64,000 nucleotides of DNA from Roseibium album (GCF_001404515.1 NZ_CXWE01000002.1:496001-560000); one strand, 5' to 3'. Numbered from the stretch's first letter, positions 1 to 10,269 are shown. The notes: generated by a model from the sequence alone, not told the origin. Program-made: numbers and translations.

Positions 1-750
1 CCGGACGAAAAAACCTGTCTGGCCTGCATGTTTCCGGGCAGGAAATGGAAAAAACACTTTCCCAGGGCCGCCGCGGGCTATCTCAACGAGGCCGCGATCC
101 GCAAGGAAATGCGCCGGCTGAAAAAGAAAACGGAAAAGTTCACGGATCATGTGGAAGAAGCCGGCTTGTCGATCCGGCAACTCTATGCCGCTGCTCTGAC
201 ATGCAGAGACCTGTTTATCAATCCCGCCGGGCGCTACGCCTGGTTTTTTCAGTCCATGAAGGCCGTTCACAAAAGCGGTTCGCTCCTTTTCGTTCATGCG
301 GGCGTCGATGACAACATGGCAGACCAGATCGCCACCAGGGGCATCGCTCACGTGAACCGGCGCTTCAGGAAGGAAAGCCGGAAGGACCCTTTTGTCTTCT
401 ATTCCGGCAGCATCGCGAACCTGATGCGCACAAAGTACCGCGACATCGATCATCCACTGACAGAAAGGGGTGTCGAAGACCTTCACCAGGCAGGCGTCAG
501 GATGCTTGTACACGGTCACATAAACCGTCACAGCGGCCAGGAACTGAAATCCAGGCACGGTCTGCTGCACCTGGAGGCGGACATAACCCTTGACCGGTAT
601 TCCAGAAGCAATGAAGGTCTGGAGGGCATTGGAACGGGGGCCACAATCATTCATCCGGACGGCAATATCATCGGGATCAGCTGCGACTATCCGCATGCCA
701 AGTTATTCAACCCGGTCCAGATACTTCATCAGCACGGGATGGCGCGATGA
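1..750 (+). CDS. Metallophosphoesterase family protein, 5'-truncated by the window edge
   Basis: The reading frame is open from the first base, so the N-terminus lies outside the window. The visible part carries calcineurin-like phosphoesterase features: an FVHAGVDD segment, a late VHGHINRHSG segment (the GHxH-like metal ligand pair) and a closing strand region around HLEADITLDRY. By family it would be a dinuclear-metal phosphoesterase; the substrate is unknown. The residues of the first metal-binding motif (DxH, GDxxD) must lie upstream. The stop overlaps the next gene's ATG (ATGATGG), so the two are translationally coupled. Family call is fairly secure, specificity is not. Confidence 0.75.
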   Translation, partial: PDEKTCLACMFPGRKWKKHFPRAAAGYLNEAAIRKEMRRLKKKTEKFTDHVEEAGLSIRQLYAAALTCRDLFINPAGRYAWFFQSMKAVHKSGSLLFVHAGVDDNMADQIATRGIAHVNRRFRKESRKDPFVFYSGSIANLMRTKYRDIDHPLTERGVEDLHQAGVRMLVHGHINRHSGQELKSRHGLLHLEADITLDRYSRSNEGLEGIGTGATIIHPDGNIIGISCDYPHAKLFNPVQILHQHGMAR

Positions 751-1022
751 TGGAACGCAAGGGCCGTTTCCGGCATCAGTCGCTTCAGGACAGGAAATCC
801 ATCCAGAAACTGCTGGACGCGGTCAAACGCGGGATCTCGAAGGGAGAACTGCAGTTCGGTGACGATACTGGCGATATCACGCTCGAACCGAATGGCCTGA
901 TGAACCTGCGGGTTACTGCAACCAACGAAGACGGCCAGTCCAGGCTCGATCTGCGCATCACCTGGACAAACGACACCCAGGACAAGAAAGACAGCGGCAA
1001 GCTGAAGGTCAAGGGCGGGTGA
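747..1022 (+). CDS. Amphi-Trp domain protein
   Basis: This 91-residue protein matches the amphi-Trp family pattern: an N-terminal helix around LLDAVKRGISKGEL, an acidic strand-rich middle (ITLEP) and a closing LDLRITW strand with the conserved Trp. The function is unknown. From memory, the family is catalogued as a component of the so-called GAK system, with an ATP-grasp enzyme, an HPrK-related kinase and a CofD-like protein. It overlaps the upstream phosphoesterase stop by four bases. A hairpin overlaps its own stop codon. A CofD-like protein of the same predicted system is encoded at 29234-30415. Family assignment is from pattern recognition only. Confidence 0.65.
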   Translation: MMERKGRFRHQSLQDRKSIQKLLDAVKRGISKGELQFGDDTGDITLEPNGLMNLRVTATNEDGQSRLDLRITWTNDTQDKKDSGKLKVKGG

Positions 1023-1032
1023 TCCCGCCCTT
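1011..1032. terminator. Stem-loop between convergent genes
   Basis: A perfect 9-bp inverted repeat (AAGGGCGGG, loop TGAT, CCCGCCCTT) spans the amphi-Trp stop codon and lies between it and the convergent M56 peptidase gene. There is no strong T-run on either side, so it is a probable bidirectional stop or mRNA end rather than a textbook terminator. Confidence 0.55.
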
Positions 1033-1040
1033 GTGGCCCG

Positions 1041-2198
1041 TTATCGCAGCGGGCGTTGTCCGAACGTGTTGATCGTCTCGAGGCGCTCCAGATTGATGAT
1101 TGTGGAGAGCATGAGCCGGTCCTGGGTCCAGTCGGCAGGTTTCTGGATCGACAGTGCCGACAGGAACACGACAGCAATCATCGGCAGGACCGCAAGGCAG
1201 ACGAAACCCCAGTGAGGCCGCAGACGGTCCCGTTCCAGAAGAGCCTCGACCCGACGCCGCAGTTTTTGAGCCGGAGACCTGCGCAGCAACCGGTTCTGCA
1301 CCTCGATGAGGGCAACAGCGGCAACATTGCCGACACGGTCTTTCGCGCTAAGATTCTGTCTCTTCCTGAGACCGGCCTGAGCCGCGCGAAGCAGGCACAT
1401 GCAGTAGGACCTCAGATCGACATTGGCGTCGTCGGTTACTTTCTGATCGCATGCCAGTTCCCGAAGCCGTTCGACCTCGGACTTCCAGAGATAGAAAAAC
1501 GGATTCCAGAAGAAGAACGGACGCAGCAACTCCAATCCGATTTCCCAGGTCACGTCGCCCTGACGCACATGCTGCAACTCGTGTTTGAGCACCAGTTTCA
1601 GATCCTCCGATCTTGCCAGAAGATCGGACGGGATCACAACATAGTGGCGACGCAGACCGCGTGCCGAAAACGGAACCAGAGCCCGGTCCGACAGCAGAAG
1701 ATGCAACCGCCCTGCACAACGCCATGTGTGACACGCCGCCAGCATGCGGTTAAGCCGAACGACACTGACAGCCAGCTTCGCGCCGAAATAGGTAAAGCCT
1801 GCGAGCAAAAACAGGACCACTGCCATGCCCGCACCTGGTGCAAACGAGAGCACGCTTTCCGTCAGACGACTTCGAAGCCCCAGGATAGACTGAAAATCTT
1901 CCGCCGGGATGGCTATGCCACCCCGAAGATATTGTGAAACCGCATAGTCGGTCAGATTTACGGTACCTGCGACAGGGACAACCTGCGCCATTTGCATCTG
2001 CTGGTAAGCAGCAACCGCGACAGGCGACAGGACCATGACGGCGAACAGGCCGTTCAGGATGGCCAGCTGGTAGTTGAAGGCAAGTCTTTTCCCCAGACGA
2101 GCCAGAACCAGCTTTGCCGACAACCAGATAATTGCCGTCAAGGCCAGGGTGATATTGAGATCGACATAAATGTCGAAGATCTGGTTAAGTAGCGTCAT
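1041..2198 (-). CDS. M56-family (BlaR1/MecR1-like) membrane metallopeptidase
   Basis: This 385-residue membrane protein has helices near residues 15-33, 45-65, 122-145 and 337-352. A cytoplasmic zinc-protease core lies between the third and last: H206-E207-L-Q-H210 (HExxH form), with E247 in RELACDQ as likely third ligand. In BlaR1/MecR1 the peptidase is activated by an extracellular sensor and cleaves the partner repressor. The C-terminal penicillin-binding sensor domain of BlaR1 is absent here; only about 30 residues follow the last helix, so the signal is probably not a beta-lactam. Its start overlaps the blaI-like gene by 14 bp, supporting a two-gene sensor/repressor operon. Confidence 0.85.
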   Translation of the reverse strand: MTLLNQIFDIYVDLNITLALTAIIWLSAKLVLARLGKRLAFNYQLAILNGLFAVMVLSPVAVAAYQQMQMAQVVPVAGTVNLTDYAVSQYLRGGIAIPAEDFQSILGLRSRLTESVLSFAPGAGMAVVLFLLAGFTYFGAKLAVSVVRLNRMLAACHTWRCAGRLHLLLSDRALVPFSARGLRRHYVVIPSDLLARSEDLKLVLKHELQHVRQGDVTWEIGLELLRPFFFWNPFFYLWKSEVERLRELACDQKVTDDANVDLRSYCMCLLRAAQAGLRKRQNLSAKDRVGNVAAVALIEVQNRLLRRSPAQKLRRRVEALLERDRLRPHWGFVCLAVLPMIAVVFLSALSIQKPADWTQDRLMLSTIINLERLETINTFGQRPLR

Positions 2199-2580
2199 CT
2201 GTCCTCCTCCTGTCCAGTAACGCTCTCATTTCCTCCAGGTCGTCATCTGAGAATTCATATTCGTCGACAAGACGGGCCACGAGCGACGCGGGCGTGCCGT
2301 CGAAGAGTTTTTCTGAAAGGTTTCTCAGGGAACGGGACTGGTAGGTGTCCTTGGTCAGCCGAGGGGTATAGATGAATGTTTTGCCTTCTTTCCGGCTGTC
2401 CACGAAGCCTTTTTCATCCAGGATCCGCATGATGGTTGCGCAGGACGTATAGGCAAGTTTTCTTTCCGAGGGCAAAGATGCGAGTATATCCCGCACGGAG
2501 CCTTCGCCGAGTTTCCAGAGTTCTGTCATGAACTCCAGTTCGACTTCGGTCAGAAACTCGTTGCTTTTACGCTTTCTCAT
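2185..2580 (-). CDS. BlaI/MecI/CopY-family repressor
   Basis: This 131-residue winged-helix protein has the BlaI layout: ELEFMTELWKLG at the N-terminus, a recognition region around YTSCATIMRILDEKGFV, then KEGKTFIYTPRLTKD leading to a C-terminal dimerisation helix. By family it represses its own operon and is inactivated when the M56 partner is triggered. It is transcribed with that partner (14-bp overlap). I could not find a convincing TACA/TGTA-type operator in the 144 bp upstream. Assignment to the family is secure; the regulon is unknown. Confidence 0.88.
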   Translation of the reverse strand: MRKRKSNEFLTEVELEFMTELWKLGEGSVRDILASLPSERKLAYTSCATIMRILDEKGFVDSRKEGKTFIYTPRLTKDTYQSRSLRNLSEKLFDGTPASLVARLVDEYEFSDDDLEEMRALLDRRRTDDAT

Positions 2581-2724
2581 TATAGTCCTGCGCCATTGCG
2601 GTCTGGATGTGGCTCAGGTCGTGCCTCGAACTTCTATGAATTCTTGTGAATGCACGCCCCCGAACCTTATTCATGCACGATTGGTCCGGAAAATACTATA
2701 GGCTTGGCGGTATTCTCGATGTGC

Positions 2725-3006
2725 CTAAATTTTCCAGAAGCTGAATGACCCCCAGGCGATGCTGAGAGCCAGCGGCCACCACAACGGAGTGCCCACAAAT
2801 CCAAGCCATGCCAGGAAAATGTAGGCCGTGCCGAGAAGCGTAATGAAAAGACGGTCTCCGCGGGTCGTTGTCAGCCCCAGAATGCCACGTCGTTCATGGC
2901 CGCCCGGAAACTTGATCTCCACTATGGTCAACAGTCCGATTGCCGAAAAGATGCCGACAAACAACAGCGCTGTCGGCAGGGTCCACGCCATCCATCCCAG
3001 CATCAT
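2725..3006 (-). CDS. glpU: DUF2160-type small membrane protein of the glycerol ABC operon (GlpU-like)
   Basis: This 93-residue protein has three hydrophobic segments (residues about 5-27, 48-68, 72-90), separated by a KFPGGHERRGILGL loop typical of DUF2160. Members accompany glycerol-type ABC transporters in alphaproteobacteria; the role is unknown, perhaps assembly or stability of the transporter. It overlaps the glpQ stop by four bases and closes the operon. Two tandem ATGs (3006 and 3003) are both possible. The symbol is given by analogy with the Rhizobium glp operon. Confidence 0.7.
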   Translation of the reverse strand: MMLGWMAWTLPTALLFVGIFSAIGLLTIVEIKFPGGHERRGILGLTTTRGDRLFITLLGTAYIFLAWLGFVGTPLWWPLALSIAWGSFSFWKI

Positions 3007-3800
3007 ACCCTCCCCAGGGCGAAGCCCTTGGCAATGTAGTTCCGCACGAAATAGATCACGATTGCGCCCGGGATGATGGTCAGGGTCCCGGCGGCAGCCA
3101 GGAGGCCGAGTTCATATCCGGCGGAGGAAGCCGTTCGGGTCATCACGGCAGCAATTGGCTTGGCCTCGACGGCAGTCAGTGTCTTCGAAAGAAGCATTTC
3201 CACCCAGGAGAACATGAAACAGAAGAACGCAGCCACCCCGACACCCGACTTGATGGCGGGCAGAAAGATCGTCGCGAAGAAACGCGGAAACGAGTAACCG
3301 TCGACATAGGCTGTTTCATCCAGCTCCTTCGGCACGCCCGACATGAAACCTTCCAGGATCCAGACAGCCAGCGGAATGTTGAACAGGCAATGCGCGAGTG
3401 CAACCGCCAGATGGGTGTCGAACAGGCCAACCGCCGAATAAAGCTGAAAGAACGGAAGGGCGAAGACGGCTGCGGGAGCCATCCGGTTCGTCAGCAGCCA
3501 GAAGAAGAGGTGCTTGTCGCCCACGAAGGAATACCGGGAAAACGCATAGGCAGCAGGCAGGGCCACCAGGACCGAAATCACGGTGTTCATGGTCACGTAG
3601 ATGATGGAGTTTATGTAGCCCCAGTACCAGGTCGGATCGGTGAAGATCTCGATATAGTTTGCCAGTGTCCAAGTCTGCGGGAACAGCGAGAACCCGGCAA
3701 GGATTTCATTGGTTGTCTTGAAACTCATCGCGACGAGCCAGTAGATCGGCAACATCAGGAAGAGGATGTAAATCACGGGAACCAGGCTTTTCAAACGCAT
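3003..3800 (-). CDS. glpQ: Glycerol-type ABC transporter permease
   Basis: This 265-residue inner-membrane permease of the MalG/binding-protein-dependent class has six predicted helices. It carries an EAA-type loop (DETAYVDGYSFPRFFATIFLP) that contacts the ATPase. A GAGGAG ribosome site precedes the ATG. Next to glpP, glpT, glpS and a DUF2160 protein, it most likely forms the second half of a glycerol importer. Substrate is inferred from operon architecture, not from residues in the permease. It lies 11 bp after glpP and overlaps the small DUF2160 gene. Confidence 0.82.
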   Translation of the reverse strand: MRLKSLVPVIYILFLMLPIYWLVAMSFKTTNEILAGFSLFPQTWTLANYIEIFTDPTWYWGYINSIIYVTMNTVISVLVALPAAYAFSRYSFVGDKHLFFWLLTNRMAPAAVFALPFFQLYSAVGLFDTHLAVALAHCLFNIPLAVWILEGFMSGVPKELDETAYVDGYSFPRFFATIFLPAIKSGVGVAAFFCFMFSWVEMLLSKTLTAVEAKPIAAVMTRTASSAGYELGLLAAAGTLTIIPGAIVIYFVRNYIAKGFALGRV

Positions 3801-3811
3801 GATGGTTCTCC

Positions 3812-4678
3812 TCAGGACTTGTTGTCGTTCATCGTCATCAGCGTATAGAACAGCCAGGAGGCGAGCAGCGTGATGGCGAAGTAGATGAGAGACATTGCGG
3901 CAGCCGGACCGAGGTCGAACTGGCCGAGAGCAATCTTCACGAGATCAATGGAGAGCAGCGTGGTCGAATTGCCCGGTCCACCACCGGTCAGAACGAACGG
4001 CTCTGTGTAGATATTGAAGCTGTCCATGAACCGCAGCAGGATTGCGATTGTCAGAACCGTTTTCATCTTCGGCAGCTGAATGAACCGGAATACGGCCCAG
4101 TTGGAAGCCCCGTCGATTTCCGCGGCCTGGTAATAGGCGTTGGGGATGGAAACAAGACCGGCATAGGCAAGAAGCACGACCAGCGATGTCCAGTGCCAGA
4201 CATCCATGACAATGATGGTCACCCAGGCCGCAAGCGGGTTCTGGGTCATGTCGTAGGAAATGCCCAGCGTGTGGTTCATGAAGTAGCCAAGCAGGCCGAT
4301 ATCGGGCAGCGTGAAGATGTTCCACATCGCCCCGACCACATTCCAGGGGATCAACATCGGCAAGGCCATCGTTACCAGACAGAATGGCACCCAGGGACCT
4401 TGTTTGGGCATCGACAACGCTATGGCGATACCAAGTGGCACTTCGATGATCAGGATCAGGAAGGTAAACAGGAACTGGCGTCCGAGCGCGTTGTGAAAAC
4501 GCTCCGATCTGAGAACCTGTTCGAACCAGTCGAGCCCCTGCCAGAAGAACAGGTTGTCGCCGAAGGTTTCCTGGACCGAATAATTCACCACGGTCATCAT
4601 CGGAATGAGCGCGTTGAACGCGACCAGCAGCAGCACTGGCGTCACGAACAGCCAGGCACGTTGATTCTGGGTTTTCAC
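3812..4678 (-). CDS. glpP: Glycerol-type ABC transporter permease
   Basis: This 288-residue MalF-class permease has about six helices and a coupling loop near EIDGASNWAVFRFIQLP. The start is a GTG that overlaps the stop of glpT (GTGA), so it is translationally coupled to the ATPase gene. Partner of GlpQ in the membrane pore. The gene order V-S-T-P-Q-U matches the alphaproteobacterial glycerol transporter, with glpV moved to the front compared with the Rhizobium order as I remember it. Confidence 0.82.
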   Translation of the reverse strand: MKTQNQRAWLFVTPVLLLVAFNALIPMMTVVNYSVQETFGDNLFFWQGLDWFEQVLRSERFHNALGRQFLFTFLILIIEVPLGIAIALSMPKQGPWVPFCLVTMALPMLIPWNVVGAMWNIFTLPDIGLLGYFMNHTLGISYDMTQNPLAAWVTIIVMDVWHWTSLVVLLAYAGLVSIPNAYYQAAEIDGASNWAVFRFIQLPKMKTVLTIAILLRFMDSFNIYTEPFVLTGGGPGNSTTLLSIDLVKIALGQFDLGPAAAMSLIYFAITLLASWLFYTLMTMNDNKS

Positions 4679-5766
4679 TGGACACCCTCCCCTGGCGTGC
4701 TGGCCAGCCAGCCGTCCTTGTAAAGCCGTGTCTGCGACTGCTTGAATTCCAGGTTCACCTGGTCACCGGCGTTTGGTGCATCACCTTCCAGGATCGCATG
4801 AATACGGCTGTTGTTGGCAATCGCCTCCACCACCTTGTGACGGCCGATATCGGCAACCTTGCGCACATGCGCGGCAAGGCCTGTCCCATTCCCCGACACG
4901 GAGACGAATTCCGGACGGATACCGATTTCCGCGGAACCGTTGGTGACATCTTCCAGCGGCCCTTCAAGACCGACCCGCTCGCCTGCGAAAAACGCTCCAC
5001 CGTCTTTTACATCGCAAGGCAGAACATTCATGCCCGGCGAGCCGATGAAATGGCCGACAAACGTATGCGCGGGTCGCTCGAAGAGTTCGACTGGCGTGCC
5101 GATCTGAACGATTTCACCGTCCTGCATCACCACGACCTGATCGGCAAACGTGAGTGCCTCGGTCTGGTCGTGTGTCACGTAGATCATTGTTGCCTTGACC
5201 CGTTGATGCAGCTCTTTCAGCTTGGAGCGCAGTTTCCACTTCAGATGCGGATCAATCACGGTCAGGGGTTCGTCGAACATGACGACATTCACATCCTGGC
5301 GCACCAGTCCCCGGCCCATTGAAATCTTCTGCTTGTTATCCGGGGAAAGATTGGAAGCCCGGGTGGTCAGCATGTCGGTGACCTCGAGCATTTCGGCAAT
5401 AGCCGTCACCCGTTCCTTGACAGTCTCCTCGTCCCGCCCCCGGTTTCGAAGCGGGAACGCAAGATTGTCGTAAACCGTCATCGTGTCGTAGATGACCGGG
5501 AACTGGAACACCTGTGCGATATTCCGTTTTGCCGGCGGCAATGCGGTCACGTCCTGATCATCGAACAGGATCTTGCCTTCGGAAGGAACCAGCAGTCCGG
5601 AGATGATGTTCAGCAGGGTGGACTTGCCGCAACCCGATGGTCCGAGGAGAGCATAAGCGCCTCCGTCTTCCCAGGTCAGGTCGATCTTCTTCAGCGCATA
5701 GTCCTCATCGCTCTCCGGTTTGGAGAGGTAGCTGTGACGCAGATTGGAGAGTTTGATTTGTGCCAT
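4675..5766 (-). CDS. glpT: ABC transporter ATPase with degenerate signature motif (GlpT-like)
   Basis: This 363-residue protein is an ABC ATPase with a C-terminal TOBE-like regulatory domain. Walker A is canonical (GPSGCGKST, 42-50), Walker B ends D165-E166, and the switch histidine is present (VTHDQ, H199). The signature, normally LSGGQ, reads LSPDNKQ at 140-146, and the D-loop reads TVIDPH. The partner GlpS has a good signature but lacks the switch His, so the heterodimer should have one competent and one degenerate ATP site. The start has a GGGGAG site 6 bases upstream. Confidence 0.83.
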   Translation of the reverse strand: MAQIKLSNLRHSYLSKPESDEDYALKKIDLTWEDGGAYALLGPSGCGKSTLLNIISGLLVPSEGKILFDDQDVTALPPAKRNIAQVFQFPVIYDTMTVYDNLAFPLRNRGRDEETVKERVTAIAEMLEVTDMLTTRASNLSPDNKQKISMGRGLVRQDVNVVMFDEPLTVIDPHLKWKLRSKLKELHQRVKATMIYVTHDQTEALTFADQVVVMQDGEIVQIGTPVELFERPAHTFVGHFIGSPGMNVLPCDVKDGGAFFAGERVGLEGPLEDVTNGSAEIGIRPEFVSVSGNGTGLAAHVRKVADIGRHKVVEAIANNSRIHAILEGDAPNAGDQVNLEFKQSQTRLYKDGWLASTPGEGVQ

Positions 5767-5778
5767 GATGTTCTCCCC

Positions 5779-6843
5779 TCAGGCCACCAGCTCGCCGTCA
5801 GGCGCGAAGAAGAAACAATGGCTCGGATCCAGATAGAACGTATGGACTTCGCCCACGAAATAGGGATGGACACCTGGTGACAGGGACACCCATGAATGTC
5901 CGTGCAGGTCAAAATGGGCGCTGCTTTCAGATCCGCTCAGTTCCGTCACCAGAACATGTCCTTCCAGCCGGACGGTGTGGGAGGGAGACTCCACCGGCAA
6001 CACGTGGTTTGGCCGGATCGCAAGCGTGTAGGGACCATCCTTGAGCCGTGCCACGCTTTCCGCGGCCTTCCAACGGATCTCGTCCGTCAGGACGACCGTG
6101 TCGCCCTGCTTGTTCACGGGTGCAATGTTTATGGGCGGATTGGAAAAAACCTTGGCGGCATCCAGGTCTTTCGGTTTGCGATAGATGTCCGCAGTCGGAC
6201 CGAACTGAACCACGTTGCCGTCGGTCATCAGGGCCGTGTGTCCACCGAGCAACAGGGCTTCCTCTGGCTCTGAAGTCGCGTAGACGACCACGGCGCCCCG
6301 TCCTGCAAACAGGTCCGGCAGCTGATCACGCAGTTCTTCACGAAGCTTGTAGTCGAGGTTCGCGAGCGGCTCGTCGAGAAACACTGCATCGCTTTCCTTG
6401 ACGATCGCGCGCGCCAGAGCGGTTCGCTGCTGCTGTCCCCCGGAAAGCTCGTGCGGCCTGCGGCCCAGAAAGGGCTTCAGTTTCATGAGATCCGCCGCCT
6501 CTTCAACCCTGCCCTCGATCTCGGACTTGGCGACACCGCCGATCTTCAGGGGAGAAGCGATGTTGTCGAACACCGACATGTGCGGATAGTTGACGAAAAA
6601 CTGGTGCACCAGGCTGATATTGCGCTTTTGCGCCGTCAGCTTGGAGACGTCCTTGCCATTCAGGATGATCTGCCCGGACGCAAGGTTGTCGAGACCTGCC
6701 ATGAGCTTGATCAGCGAGGTTTTTCCGGCACCCGTTTCTCCAAGGAGAACGTTGAAGTGGCCGGGATGAAGCGTCAGGCTCGTGTCCTTGACATGAGTGA
6801 TGCCCTGCACGCGCTTGCTGACGTTTTTAAGTTCTAGAGACAT
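5779..6843 (-). CDS. glpS: ABC transporter ATPase lacking the switch histidine (GlpS-like)
   Basis: This 354-residue ABC ATPase has Walker A GETGAGKT (35-42), signature LSGGQ (133-137) and Walker B FLDEP (D157, E158). Where most relatives read THDQ, it reads ATSEPEEA, so the switch His is replaced (S191). A TOBE-like domain fills the last 120 residues. The ATG at 6843 is chosen because the domain begins directly there; an in-frame start 14 codons upstream adds only non-conserved sequence. The ribosome site is weak. It lies 12 bp before glpT and after a strong stem-loop that follows glpV. Confidence 0.82.
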   Translation of the reverse strand: MSLELKNVSKRVQGITHVKDTSLTLHPGHFNVLLGETGAGKTSLIKLMAGLDNLASGQIILNGKDVSKLTAQKRNISLVHQFFVNYPHMSVFDNIASPLKIGGVAKSEIEGRVEEAADLMKLKPFLGRRPHELSGGQQQRTALARAIVKESDAVFLDEPLANLDYKLREELRDQLPDLFAGRGAVVVYATSEPEEALLLGGHTALMTDGNVVQFGPTADIYRKPKDLDAAKVFSNPPINIAPVNKQGDTVVLTDEIRWKAAESVARLKDGPYTLAIRPNHVLPVESPSHTVRLEGHVLVTELSGSESSAHFDLHGHSWVSLSPGVHPYFVGEVHTFYLDPSHCFFFAPDGELVA

Positions 6844-6917
6844 TTTTTCTGCCCGAGTCCGGACCGGGCCCCTTATGCGAAACACCGGTTTCGCCGCCCG
6901 TCACCTGCCGCGCGGTG

Positions 6918-6944
6918 ATGGACCGGGAACATGCCCCGGTCCAT
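6918..6944 (-). other. Intercistronic stem-loop after the glpV binding-protein gene
   Basis: A perfect 10-bp inverted repeat (ATGGACCGGG at 6918-6927, CCCGGTCCAT at 6935-6944) with a 7-base loop sits between glpV and glpS. There is no T-run. Such stems commonly stabilise the upstream binding-protein mRNA or cause partial termination, giving more binding protein than membrane subunits. Function is inferred. Confidence 0.6.
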
Positions 6945-6968
6945 ACGAGTTAAACGCTACGCTTTTGC

Positions 6969-8705
<1,737 letters not shown>

Positions 8706-9254
8706 CTGCATCTCCTCCCATGTGAGAATAAGAGCCGTGTTTATCCGGCTTCGCATACATGGCCACACCGTTGCCATGATGTCAAACTAATTTTTTAGTA
8801 GGTTTTTCAGTTGCTGCCAAAGAAAGTCAAGATATTGAAATCAATGTCTTTTTCGGCCGGCCAATCGACGCTCGCAAGCATCAAATTTCATCAAACATTG
8901 ATGCTCGGACAGCTGAGTGTGGCACAATCTTGGCATTTCACATAGTGGAAAATTCAGTTTCGTGTCTTTCGGATTGCTAGCAAAATAGCTTCACTTGGTA
9001 TTCGTTTTGCACTGCAAACGAAAAAACAAGTCATATTTTGCAGTGCAAAATCGCCTCGCCGGCAATAGCGGTGACTGCGCCCCCTCCTTGGAGAACCCGC
9101 ACCGCGTCGCCGCGCTGGTCATGAATTCAAACTCACGGAAAACCACCTGCGGGGCACAAGTGGAACTTCACCCGATCAACTCCGGCAAGACGCACGTTGT
9201 CCGGCGCGGCCAGGTTTCGCCGCCATTGCCAATCGGTCGTTCCTTTGGAAAACT
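8706..9254. other. Intergenic region upstream of the glp operon, rich in dyads
   Basis: These 549 bases between glpV and kynA contain no convincing gene. They hold several operator-like palindromes: GATATTGAAATCAATGTC (8833-8850, one mismatch), CATCAAACATTGATG (8889-8903, perfect arms) and the pair at 9001-9051. The segment 8780-9050 is distinctly more AT-rich than its surroundings, as expected of a promoter region. I could not assign specific -35/-10 boxes. Confidence 0.6.
9001..9051. promoter_or_regulatory. Paired palindromes, candidate operators of the glp operon
   Basis: Two related palindromes share the core TTTGCA-S-TGCAAA: TTTGCACTGCAAA at 9006-9018 and a perfect 17-base ATTTTGCAGTGCAAAAT at 9035-9051. 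Their centres are 31 bp apart, about three helical turns. The first is also embedded in TTCGTTT-N8-AAACGAA (9001-9022), which resembles DeoR/GlpR half-sites. Either a GlpR-like repressor or an unrelated dimeric regulator could bind. The regulator gene is not in the window. Confidence 0.5.
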
Positions 9255-10151
9255 TCAGAGCACGGTTCTGACCCGCCAAAGTTCGGGAAACAGCTCCACT
9301 TCAAGCATACGTTTCAGATAGGACACCCCGCCCGTGCCTCCTGTGCCCCGCTTGAAGCCGATCACACGCTCAACCGTCGTGACGTGATTGAACCGCCAGC
9401 GCCGGAAATAGTCTTCCAGGTCAACCAGCTTTTCTCCAACCTCGTAGAGTGCCCAGTATCGGGTCGGATCCTGATAGACCGCTTGCCAGAGGTCCCTGAT
9501 CTCCTCGATTTCCCGGTGTGGCTCTTTTGCCGGTATGCCCGTGATGTCGTCCGACACATTGAAGCCTTGGCGGCGGGCAAAGGCCAGCACCACCTGATAT
9601 AGACTGGGTTTTTCCAGCTCGGCTTCCAGCAAAGCGGAACTGTCGGGATCATGCTCGTGTGGCCTTGCCATTGAGAGATTGCGATTGCCGAGGACATACT
9701 CGATCAGCCGGTATTGAAGAGACTGAAAGCCGGAAGACTGCCCCAGAGCATCCCGGAATCGGGTATAATCGCTGGGTGTCATGGTCCGCAGCACATCCCA
9801 TGCCGAGTTGAGCTGCTCCATGATGCGGCTGACACGGGCGAGCAGTTTCATTGCTTCCGGCAAGCGGTCATTGGCAATCGCATCCCGAGCGGCATGGACT
9901 TCGTGAAGCATGAGCTTCATCCAGAGTTCGGATGTCTGATGCTGAATGATGAACAGCAATTCGTCCGGCGCATCCGACAGGGCCTTTTGGGCAGACAGAA
10001 TTTTGGGAAGGCCAAGATAATCCCCATAGGACATCTTGTCCGAGAAGGTCATTTGAGCACCTTCCGATGCCGGATCATAAGCGTCACTCTTTCCGGTCTC
10101 TTTCGTCACTTCCTGCTCCCACCTTGCATGCGCCTTGCTTGGACCAGCCAT
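9255..10151 (-). CDS. kynA: Tryptophan 2,3-dioxygenase
   Basis: This 298-residue heme enzyme opens the indole ring of L-tryptophan to N-formylkynurenine, the first step of the kynurenine pathway. Family hallmarks are visible: FIIQHQTSELWMKL with substrate-pocket H71, the proximal heme ligand region FNHVTTVERVIG (H256) and the GTGGTGG loop after it. Length fits the family. The first 33 residues are poorly conserved; MTFSDKMSYGDYL (residue 34) is where similarity would begin, and no strong ribosome site precedes the annotated ATG, so the start is uncertain. No other kynurenine gene lies nearby. Confidence 0.93.
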   Translation of the reverse strand: MAGPSKAHARWEQEVTKETGKSDAYDPASEGAQMTFSDKMSYGDYLGLPKILSAQKALSDAPDELLFIIQHQTSELWMKLMLHEVHAARDAIANDRLPEAMKLLARVSRIMEQLNSAWDVLRTMTPSDYTRFRDALGQSSGFQSLQYRLIEYVLGNRNLSMARPHEHDPDSSALLEAELEKPSLYQVVLAFARRQGFNVSDDITGIPAKEPHREIEEIRDLWQAVYQDPTRYWALYEVGEKLVDLEDYFRRWRFNHVTTVERVIGFKRGTGGTGGVSYLKRMLEVELFPELWRVRTVL

Positions 10152-10269
10152 CTATACTGCGACAAGCAGGGCTTTGAACAGTTTCAATTTCAATAGCTTA
10201 AAGATGCAATCGGGTTCGAAAATACCACCATGCATGCCTGGATGATTGGGCTGCAGGCAACTTGACAGA

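Noticed and set aside
2581..2724. BlaI operator upstream of the blaI-like gene
   Set aside because: TATAGT and ACTATA occur about 110 bp apart and short direct repeats are visible, but nothing resembles the TACA-N2-TGTA dyad.
8995..9321. Plus-strand open frame across the glp upstream region and the kynA 3' end
   Set aside because: It runs through operator palindromes and antisense to kynA, with no protein-like pattern.
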